From assembly GCA_002168075.1 (NCBI GenBank), contig NHCE01000010.1:233877-267851 (forward strand): 33,975 nucleotides of DNA, given 5' to 3'. The notes beneath the pieces are model-generated. The model saw only the letters and a list, made by a program, of their open reading frames with translations, ran no database searches and was not told the origin of the DNA. Positions 27,536 through 33,975 of this stretch are shown in pieces. Both the position numbers and the translations under genes were made by a program. The stretch is from Rhizobiales bacterium TMED25. GTDB lineage: Bacteria > Pseudomonadota > Alphaproteobacteria > Rhizobiales > TMED25. Numbering within the stretch: position 1 is the stretch's first letter; each line of letters starts with the position of its first letter.

Positions 27536-28981
27536 TTATTCCTCAAGGAGTGATAGCTGCTGAGTATGATTAGGTATTTGTTCTAAATCACTTAATTTTG
27601 TAGGATAATCGCCTGTAAAGCAATGGTCTGTAAATTGAGGGTTATTATCATCTCTTTTTTCTTGACCAAGAGCTTTATAGAGACCTCCAATAGACAAGAA
27701 TTTAAGTGTTGTACAGCCAATAAAGTCACACATTTCTTCTAGGCTGTGAGTGGCAGCAAGTAAACTATTTTGTTCTGGAGTATCTATACCATAATAATCA
27801 CTAAATTTGATAGGTGGAGATGCAACCCGTAAGTGAACTTCCTTTGCACCAGAATCAAACAGCATCCTCACAATTTTTATAGCAGTTGTACCTCTAACCA
27901 AGCTATCATCGATCAGTAGGATACTTTTATTTTTTACTACCAATGAGTTAGCAGAATGTTTTAATCTAACACCAAATTGTCTGATATTTTGAGTCGGTTC
28001 AATAAAGGTTCTCCCCACGTAATGGTTGCGAATTAATCCATAATCAAAATTAACTTTTGACTCTTCAGCATACCCAAGAGCCGCGGGAACACCAGAGTCT
28101 GGGACTGGGACAACTATATCAGGAATGATAGTATCCTCTTTTGAGAGATGCCTACCAAGCTCTTTCCTAATATTATAAACACTTTTCCCACCTATAATAC
28201 TGTGTGGCATTGAAAAGTAAACATACTCAAATATACATGGTCTTGCACTAACCCTTGGAAAAGGAAAATAGCTTTTTAATCCATCATCAGTAATTACAAT
28301 AACTTCTCCATTTTCAATCTCTCTTAGGAATTCTGCGCCGATTATATCTAATGCACATGTTTCGGAAGCTAATATATAAGACTCATCAAGCTTACCTAAA
28401 ACGAGTGGTCTTATGCCCAGTGGGTCTCGTGCCCCAATCAATTTTTTATTTGTTAAGGCAACTAGTGAGTATGCTCCTTCTAGGTGACCTATTGCATCTA
28501 TAAATTTATCAATAAAATTTGTTTTATTACTCTTCGCAACAAGGTGTAGAATTACCTCCGTATCTGAGGTTGATTGAAAGATTGCACCGTCTGATACTAA
28601 TTTATCATGGAGCAGGAGGGCATTCGTTAAGTTTCCATTATGACCGATTGCGAAGCCTCCAGTTTCTAGGTCTGCAAATAAGGGCTGAACATTCCTTATA
28701 ACTGTTTCACCTCGTGTTGAATATCTGACATGTCCAATTGCTGCGATACCAGACAATTTCTTCATTAGAGGTTTATTAGTGAAGTTATCACCAACTAAAC
28801 CGAGTCTTCGTTCTGATTGAAATTTAGTACCATCATAAGATACAATTCCTACAGCTTCTTGCCCACGATGCTGCAAAGCATGAAGGCCTAATGTGGTTAG
28901 CTCAGCTGAGTCATTATGCCCAAATACACCAAAAACACCACATTCCTCTTTCAGCTTATCATCGATCAATTTTTTATTCAT
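27536..28981 (-). CDS. purF: PurF: amidophosphoribosyltransferase
   Basis: Makes 5-phosphoribosylamine from PRPP and glutamine, the first committed step of purine synthesis. The 481-residue protein has an N-terminal Ntn glutaminase domain whose nucleophile, Cys14 (EECGVFG), would be exposed by removing a 13-residue propeptide, as in Bacillus-type PurF. The PRPP loop is ILLIDDSLVRGTT (354-366). Of the four cysteines that hold the Fe-S cluster in the Bacillus enzyme, the equivalents of two remain (Cys249 in RPCIFEY, Cys454 in HCFTG). The other two are Asp395 (FSDYYGID) and Thr451 (FTDHC), so a cluster is unlikely. It starts directly where cvpA ends, with no spacer. Confidence 0.95.
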   Translation of the reverse strand: MNKKLIDDKLKEECGVFGVFGHNDSAELTTLGLHALQHRGQEAVGIVSYDGTKFQSERRLGLVGDNFTNKPLMKKLSGIAAIGHVRYSTRGETVIRNVQPLFADLETGGFAIGHNGNLTNALLLHDKLVSDGAIFQSTSDTEVILHLVAKSNKTNFIDKFIDAIGHLEGAYSLVALTNKKLIGARDPLGIRPLVLGKLDESYILASETCALDIIGAEFLREIENGEVIVITDDGLKSYFPFPRVSARPCIFEYVYFSMPHSIIGGKSVYNIRKELGRHLSKEDTIIPDIVVPVPDSGVPAALGYAEESKVNFDYGLIRNHYVGRTFIEPTQNIRQFGVRLKHSANSLVVKNKSILLIDDSLVRGTTAIKIVRMLFDSGAKEVHLRVASPPIKFSDYYGIDTPEQNSLLAATHSLEEMCDFIGCTTLKFLSIGGLYKALGQEKRDDNNPQFTDHCFTGDYPTKLSDLEQIPNHTQQLSLLEE

Positions 28982-29554
28982 TTAATTAGCACCTGGAACC
29001 TCTAATTGATCAAAGTCAGCATTCTCTTCTATACTATCAAAATTAATTATTTCTATTAATTGGCTAGGATTTTCAGGTAGGTATGAAAATATTCTATCCT
29101 TGGTATTAGTTAAGTGGTCATGAAAAATAGATTTTTTAAGCCATTTTGGTTCATTATTGTCAAAGAGCCAAGTCATTGCAAGAAATAAAAGCATAATTAT
29201 TAAATAGCCCCTTATAAAACCAAAACAAATACCAAATATCCTATCTAAAATGCCAATATTACTTTTTAATACGAGCTTCGATATTTTTGATGAAATAAAA
29301 GCACTCACAATTAATGTTACAATAAAAGTTATTCCAACAAGGATAGAATAAGCAAGCCAATCAGGTTGAAGGAGACCTTCCGCAAAATTTCGTGACTGAT
29401 CATTGGTATAAGCTATGAAAGATGCCAATGTCGCAAAAACCCATGACAATATTGATAGTGTCTCCCTTGTAAATCCTCGAAGCATAGAAAAAAAAGAAGA
29501 TAGAAATACAAGAAGCAACATAATTGTATCAAAAAACGAAATAGAATTTGCCAT
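28982..29554 (-). CDS. cvpA: CvpA family membrane protein
   Basis: A 190-residue inner-membrane protein with four predicted helices (roughly 10-25, 32-48, 65-90 and 103-128), then a soluble C-terminal tail of about 60 residues. The opening SFFDTIMLLLVFLSSFFSMLRGFTRE and the mid-protein FGICFGFIRGYLIIMLLF are typical of CvpA. In E. coli it is named for colicin V production, but its general role is unclear. Placement directly upstream of purF is widely conserved in proteobacteria and adds confidence. It follows mlaF by 15 bases. Confidence 0.88.
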   Translation of the reverse strand: MANSISFFDTIMLLLVFLSSFFSMLRGFTRETLSILSWVFATLASFIAYTNDQSRNFAEGLLQPDWLAYSILVGITFIVTLIVSAFISSKISKLVLKSNIGILDRIFGICFGFIRGYLIIMLLFLAMTWLFDNNEPKWLKKSIFHDHLTNTKDRIFSYLPENPSQLIEIINFDSIEENADFDQLEVPGAN

Positions 29555-29569
29555 ACTAACCCTGTTTAA

Positions 29570-30334
29570 TTAGTCATTTATATTAATTTTGATTGGACCC
29601 ACTGACTTACCTTTAATAAATTGGTCTAAATATTTATTATCTGAGTTGTCAATTTCGGAAGCTTTTCCAGTCCAGATTACTTTACCTTTGTATAGCATCG
29701 ATATATTATTTGCTATTTTTCTCGCACTTTCCATATCATGTGTAATAGTTATAGCAGTTGCACCTACTTCTCTTATTACTTCGTTTATTAGATTATTAAT
29801 TATATCTGCCATTATTGGATCAAGTCCAGTTGTTGGTTCATCAAAGAAAAGTAATTCTGGATCTCTTGCGATAGCTCTGGCCAAAGCAACTCTTTTTTGC
29901 ATACCTCCAGATAGTTCAGATGGATATAGGTAAATGACAGATGGATCAAGTCCGACTTTTTTTAATTTATCTGCGGCAAGGTCTTTCCAATCGCTATTTT
30001 TTAAAGACCTAGACTTTTCTATACCAAAAGTTATATTTTCCCATACTGGTAAACTATCAAATAGAGCAGCACCTTGAAATAGCATCCCAATCCTACTGTG
30101 AAAATCAATTTCTTTTCGGCTCTTTTCATTTAATAAAAAACCGTCGTAATAGATTTCCCCATTATCTGGCTTCAGTAATCCAAGTATAGATTTGATTAAA
30201 ACTGATTTACCTGTTCCTGACCCGCCTATTATTACCATGGATGTATTTTTTTCAACTTCTAGATTCAATTCATCAAGTACTTTTTTATTTCCGAATGATT
30301 TTGATAATTCTTTTATTTTGATAATTTTATTCAT
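29570..30334 (-). CDS. mlaF: MlaF-type ABC ATPase
   Basis: A 254-residue ATP-binding subunit of the Mla/Mce-type phospholipid transporter of the inner membrane. Walker A is GGSGTGKS (37-44), and LFQGAALFDSLPVWENI is the Q-loop segment typical of MlaF. The signature is LSGGMQKR (141-148) and Walker B FFDEPTTGLDP. The switch histidine is in ITHDME. It lies eight bases downstream of mlaE. The usual further partners, an MCE-domain protein (MlaD), MlaC and MlaB, are not in this window and must be encoded elsewhere if the system is complete. Confidence 0.9.
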   Translation of the reverse strand: MNKIIKIKELSKSFGNKKVLDELNLEVEKNTSMVIIGGSGTGKSVLIKSILGLLKPDNGEIYYDGFLLNEKSRKEIDFHSRIGMLFQGAALFDSLPVWENITFGIEKSRSLKNSDWKDLAADKLKKVGLDPSVIYLYPSELSGGMQKRVALARAIARDPELLFFDEPTTGLDPIMADIINNLINEVIREVGATAITITHDMESARKIANNISMLYKGKVIWTGKASEIDNSDNKYLDQFIKGKSVGPIKININD

Positions 30335-30342
30335 ACTTTGCT

Positions 30343-31131
30343 CTAACTTGTAAATACTATCGAAGTTAAAATATAATTTGCTGCAAGTATAAGTATAGAG
30401 GCGGAGACAACTGCTTGCGTGGTTGACTTCCCAACACCTTGAGCGCCTCCAGTTGAATTATATCCATGATAGCATCCCATAAAAGCAACGATGAAACCAA
30501 ATACGGCAGCTTTAATAAGGCCAGAAGCCACATCTTTAAATTCAATTATATCAATTGTATTTTTTATGTAACTTTGCTCAATAAATCCAAGACTTTTGGT
30601 GCCAACTACAAATCCGCCCATGATTCCGATAATATCTGCAATAATAACTAATATGGGAAGTGAAATTAGAGCCGCAATAACCCTTGGTACAACAAGATAT
30701 TTTATTGGGTTTGTTGATAATGTAACCAGTGCGTCAATTTGCTCTGTTACTCGCATAGTGGCAATCTCTGCTGAGATGGATGCTGAAACTCGCCCTGCGA
30801 GCATTAGACCTGCAATAACGGGACCTAATTCTCTTGTTATTCCCAGTGCTACAATTGATGCAACTATATTTTCAGCATTAAATCGAGATCCTCCAATATA
30901 TATTTGCAAAGCTAATACACCACCTGTAAAAAAAGCTGTTAAACCAATTACAGGTAAAGAATTGTAACCTATCTTAATTATTTGATTTTTCAGTGATTTA
31001 AGATAGAAAGGTGGGGTAAATAGGCATATAATAAAATCATAGAAAAATATTGCTATATTACCAACCACACTTAACATGGTTAATATATATTTACCGATAG
31101 TAAAAGGAATAATATTTAATAATTTAAGCAT
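30343..31131 (-). CDS. mlaE: MlaE-type ABC permease
   Basis: A 262-residue membrane subunit of the Mla/Mce phospholipid transporter. Five or so hydrophobic segments surround the family signatures FFTGGVLALQ and RELGPVIAGLMLAGRVSASISAE, followed by TMRVTEQIDAL. It pairs with mlaF to move phospholipids between inner and outer membranes, helping keep the outer leaflet free of phospholipid. Its first eight bases overlap the end of alr, so the two are translationally coupled; the link with alanine racemase is positional only. Sequence and length are normal. Confidence 0.9.
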   Translation of the reverse strand: MLKLLNIIPFTIGKYILTMLSVVGNIAIFFYDFIICLFTPPFYLKSLKNQIIKIGYNSLPVIGLTAFFTGGVLALQIYIGGSRFNAENIVASIVALGITRELGPVIAGLMLAGRVSASISAEIATMRVTEQIDALVTLSTNPIKYLVVPRVIAALISLPILVIIADIIGIMGGFVVGTKSLGFIEQSYIKNTIDIIEFKDVASGLIKAAVFGFIVAFMGCYHGYNSTGGAQGVGKSTTQAVVSASILILAANYILTSIVFTS

Positions 31132-32245
31132 ATTTGTAAATTTTCCTGATTCTTGTATTTAAGCGTGTCAGAATCTCATAACTTATTGTATCAGCATTTT
31201 CTGATAATTTATCAATATTTTGATTTGATCCAATAATTTCTATAAATTCACCACGCTGCATTTTATTTCTGGGTATCTCTGATATATCTATTGCGATTAT
31301 ATCCATTGAAACTCTTCCTAAAATCGGTGTTGGTATACCATTATAAAAGAATTGGCCACCACTTAAAGTGCTTGTAGAGCTTAGTGACCTAGGGATACCA
31401 TCCGCATAGCCTATTGAGATTAATGCAATTCGCATATCTTTTTCTGCTGTGTAGGTTGCCCCATAACCAATTGTTGAATTTTTTTGAATATTTTTTATTT
31501 GAATAATAGGTGCATATAATTTGATTACAGGTTTTATTTCTAATATATTTTGTATATTTTCATATCCACCATATAAACCAATACCTGGTCTGACCATCTC
31601 GAGATGGAATCTACTGTTTCTTATTATCCCCGCAGAATTCGCAATACTTCTATACTGCTTTTTAAATAATTTACAAATTTCTAGTAATTGTTTCAGTTGA
31701 TTTTCCGGCATCAGGGATAGTTTTTCTTCTGCTGAGGCTAGATGGGACATAATTAAATTAATATCTAAATTATATTTACTAACTTGAACTGCCATTTCCT
31801 TATTAAATCCGAGTCTTGAAAAACCTGTATCAAAATGGATCGCTATAGGGAATTGCTCCTTTTGTTGAACATAATCATTGTATTCATTTAGTTCTTCCAT
31901 AGAACCAATTACAGGGGTTAAGTTATATTCCTCATAATACTCAACTGTATGAGGCATTAGTCCATTCAATACATATATAATAATATCCGGCGTGGTCAGA
32001 ATTTCTCTAAGAGATATACCCTCGTTTAAATCAGAAACAAAAAAATATCTGCAGCCTGCATTATACAGTGTCTTTGAGATTGTTTTGATACCCAAACCAT
32101 ATGCATTTGCTTTTACGGTAGCGGCGCAGACAGAAGGGCTAACAAATTTGGCGATAGATTTATAGTTCTCAGTTAGTGCGTGTAAGTCTATTTCAAGAAA
32201 AGCTGTATAATCTATTTCCCTCATAGTTTTAGTCACTTTAGTCAT
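31124..32245 (-). CDS. alr: Alanine racemase
   Basis: A pyridoxal-phosphate enzyme that makes D-alanine for peptidoglycan. The PLP lysine is in ATVKANAYGLG (Lys46 if numbered from TTG 32248) and the second catalytic base Tyr is in TIGYGATY (Tyr262). SHLASAEE and MVRPGIGLYGG are other family marks. The frame first opens at TTG 32248; ATG 32245 is taken as the more likely start (373 residues), and ATG 32224 is also possible because family homology begins around there. It lies between dnaB (26-base gap) and mlaE (eight-base overlap). Function is secure from the active-site motifs. Confidence 0.94.
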   Translation of the reverse strand: MTKVTKTMREIDYTAFLEIDLHALTENYKSIAKFVSPSVCAATVKANAYGLGIKTISKTLYNAGCRYFFVSDLNEGISLREILTTPDIIIYVLNGLMPHTVEYYEEYNLTPVIGSMEELNEYNDYVQQKEQFPIAIHFDTGFSRLGFNKEMAVQVSKYNLDINLIMSHLASAEEKLSLMPENQLKQLLEICKLFKKQYRSIANSAGIIRNSRFHLEMVRPGIGLYGGYENIQNILEIKPVIKLYAPIIQIKNIQKNSTIGYGATYTAEKDMRIALISIGYADGIPRSLSSTSTLSGGQFFYNGIPTPILGRVSMDIIAIDISEIPRNKMQRGEFIEIIGSNQNIDKLSENADTISYEILTRLNTRIRKIYKYA

Positions 32246-32271
32246 CAAAAATTTAAAATAATCTAGATTAT

Positions 32272-33765
32272 TTATTCAAAACGCTCAGGCAGTTTGTCAT
32301 TTGCAGTATAATCACTAAATCTTGTAAGTGAACCATCAAAGTGCATTTTTATAGTATTTGTTGGTCCGTGACGATTCTTGCCAAGTATTACTTCGGCAAG
32401 TTGATGGACCTCTTCCATAGCTTCTTGCCACTGAAGATATTCTTCAGTACCAACCTTTGGTTCTTTTCGTGTTAGGTAATACTCTTCCCTATATAAAAAC
32501 ATTACAATATCAGCATCTTGCTCAATTGAACCAGACTCCCTAAGATCAGATAGCTGAGGTTTCTTATCATCTCTATTTTCAACTTGTCTTGATAATTGAG
32601 ATAGGGCAATTATTGGTATATTCAATTCTTTTGCGAGCGCCTTCAATGTTTGCGTTATTTCTGATAATTCCTGAACCCTATTTTCGTTATACCTTCTATT
32701 TGAAGATGTAAGTAATTGTAAATAGTCAATAATTAGGAGTCCTAAATTATTCTGTCTTTTGAGTTTTCGGGCTCTTGCAACTAATTGTGAAATACTGATT
32801 CCACCGGTTTCATCAATATAAAGGGGTATATCCTGCAACTTCCTCGCGACGTCTATTAATTTATCGTATTCATATTTATTTATATTACCTCTTCTTATCT
32901 TTTCAGATTGAACTTCTGTTTGTTCAGAAATAATTCTTGTAGCTAACTGTGAAGAGGACATCTCCAAGGAAAAGAAACCAACAACAGCTCCATCAAGAGG
33001 CTTTCCATTACCTGACTCACTATCATCTATTTTATATTTACTTGCTATGTGAAATGCAATATTGGTCGCGAATGCTGTTTTCCCCATTGAGGGCCTGCCA
33101 GCTACAATGAGTAAATCTGATGATTGAAGTCCTCCTAATAGTTCATCAAGGTCTTTAAAGCCTGATGCTATACCCGACGTATTACCATCCCTGTTATAAG
33201 CATTTGCAGCAGTATCAATTGCTTCTGTTAATGCAGTAGAAAAATCTTTAAAATCACTTCCATATTTTTCACTTTCTGCAAGTCCATAGAGCTCTTGTTC
33301 AATATACTCTACATGATCAAATGGAGAAAGCTCTGGTGGAGGAGAATAAGACACATTGACAATTTCATTGCCAATATTAATTAAATTTCGCCATGTATAT
33401 AAATGATAAATTATTCTGGCATATTCTCCTATATTAATTATCGATGTATTTTCAGCAGCTAATTTTACTAGGTATTTTCCTCCTTCTAGATCATTAAATC
33501 TTTCATCTTGGTCAATTAGATTTTTCAGAGTAATGGGAGAGGCAAGTTTATTTGATAAAACTAGCTTAACAATTAATTCGTATATAACTGCATGAACACT
33601 TTCATAGAAATGTTCTGGTTTTAGGAAATTAGAGATTCTATCAATTAAATCATTATTTATTAGCAAGGCCCCCAGCAGTTGTTGCTCGGCCTCAATATTA
33701 TGAGGCATTTGCTTATAATCGAGATCATCTAAATTCTTGGATATATTTTGAATATTTAAGGGCAT
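32272..33765 (-). CDS. dnaB: Replicative DNA helicase
   Basis: Hexameric helicase that unwinds DNA at the replication fork. The 497-residue protein has the N-terminal helical domain (PHNIEAEQQLLGALL) and a RecA-like motor domain. Walker A is GRPSMGKT (223-230), the H1a segment is GFFSLEMS, Walker B is LLIIDYLQL, and the late motifs are ALSQLSRQVE and DLRESGSIEQDADIVMFLYR. A polar insert before GAVVGFFSLEMS (roughly residues 242-257) is of the kind seen in other alphaproteobacteria. No intein interrupts it. The 140 bases between it and rplI (33766-33905) hold no gene; a short AT-only hairpin at 33852-33871 is too weak to call a terminator. Confidence 0.97.
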   Translation of the reverse strand: MPLNIQNISKNLDDLDYKQMPHNIEAEQQLLGALLINNDLIDRISNFLKPEHFYESVHAVIYELIVKLVLSNKLASPITLKNLIDQDERFNDLEGGKYLVKLAAENTSIINIGEYARIIYHLYTWRNLINIGNEIVNVSYSPPPELSPFDHVEYIEQELYGLAESEKYGSDFKDFSTALTEAIDTAANAYNRDGNTSGIASGFKDLDELLGGLQSSDLLIVAGRPSMGKTAFATNIAFHIASKYKIDDSESGNGKPLDGAVVGFFSLEMSSSQLATRIISEQTEVQSEKIRRGNINKYEYDKLIDVARKLQDIPLYIDETGGISISQLVARARKLKRQNNLGLLIIDYLQLLTSSNRRYNENRVQELSEITQTLKALAKELNIPIIALSQLSRQVENRDDKKPQLSDLRESGSIEQDADIVMFLYREEYYLTRKEPKVGTEEYLQWQEAMEEVHQLAEVILGKNRHGPTNTIKMHFDGSLTRFSDYTANDKLPERFE

Positions 33766-33905
33766 AAGCTATCAATTATTATTATATACTTTTAATATAT
33801 TAGATATATTTAGAGCTCCTTGAATTTTTTTTATTTATACAACATAATCCACATTTTATAAAAAATGATAAAACATTAAATAAAAATTACTTGACTAATA
33901 TTTTA

Positions 33906-33975
33906 TTATTCTTCTTTCTTATTAGCCTCATCCTCTGTAATATCTGCATCCACATCTGGAGTATGTTCTGTATTC
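33906..33975 (-). CDS. rplI: C-terminal end of ribosomal protein L9 (cut by window end)
   Basis: The last 22 codons and stop of a minus-strand gene. The tail is strongly acidic with Asp, Glu and Thr and ends NKKEE. By itself this is not diagnostic. The call rests on position directly upstream of dnaB, where rpsF-rpsR-rplI is the standard alphaproteobacterial order, and on the fact that alphaproteobacterial L9 proteins commonly carry a long acidic C-terminal extension. A different acidic-tailed protein is possible. Confidence 0.6.
   Translation of the reverse strand, partial: NTEHTPDVDADITEDEANKKEE

Noticed and set aside
30596-30967. 123-codon plus-strand frame opposite mlaE
   Set aside because: It mirrors the hydrophobic codons of mlaE and has no independent support.
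33766-33905. Terminator or replication-origin-like element between rplI and dnaB
   Set aside because: Only a six-pair A-T hairpin is visible; I found no clustered DnaA-box-like repeats, and the region is merely AT-rich.

Overview
The window looks like a chromosomal segment of a low-G+C, probably marine, alphaproteobacterium. The basis is gene content and order: guaB-rsmB-guaA; a YfgM-like protein followed by bamB and der; and, on the minus strand, rplI-dnaB-alr-mlaE-mlaF-cvpA-purF-SDR, an arrangement typical of Alphaproteobacteria. The DNA is AT-rich, genes are tightly packed with many overlaps, and no intergenic stretch exceeds 300 bases. I see no rRNA, tRNA, CRISPR array, insertion sequence or phage gene. 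I do not assign a genus.

Layout. 1-3657 (+): the 3' part of guaB, rsmB and guaA, forming a GMP-synthesis unit with an rRNA methyltransferase gene between. 3701-7356 (+): an anomalous block holding a noticeably GC-richer FMN-dependent 2-hydroxy-acid dehydrogenase gene, a DUF1772 membrane protein, an unreported 32-codon remnant of the 3' end of a second dehydrogenase gene, and an Atm1-type ABC exporter. 7490-10681 (+): a TPR-SGNH fusion protein, slyX and a BaiN/HI0933 flavoprotein. 10812-13677 (+): an NTF2-like protein, a TSUP permease, a SOUL heme-binding protein, a Cys-rich zinc-ribbon miniprotein, and a kinase-fold protein split between two reading frames at an A8 tract. 13778-17397 (+): an IlvD/Edd dehydratase, a small secreted protein and a DNA photolyase, facing a minus-strand DapA-family gene (17399-18295). 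18412-23395 (+): msrP, msrQ, argO, a second 2-hydroxy-acid dehydrogenase, trhO and a GST-like protein. 23467-26795 (+): the YfgM-like gene, bamB and der (envelope and ribosome assembly). 26801-33975 (-): SDR, purF, cvpA, mlaF, mlaE, alr, dnaB and the very end of rplI.

Working together: the two ends carry housekeeping functions (purines, replication, cell wall, outer-membrane lipid balance). The middle holds oxidative and light-stress genes (photolyase, periplasmic methionine-sulfoxide repair, SOUL, GST-like) and small-molecule metabolism (2-hydroxy-acid oxidation, IlvD/Edd dehydratase, DapA-type lyase). I see no complete new defence or mobile system. The strongest unusual signals are the split kinase with a dnaX-like slippery context, the dehydrogenase tail remnant, the GC-rich dehydrogenase lacking two usual substrate-binding residues, and a PurF that has lost two of the four Fe-S cysteines of the Bacillus-type enzyme.
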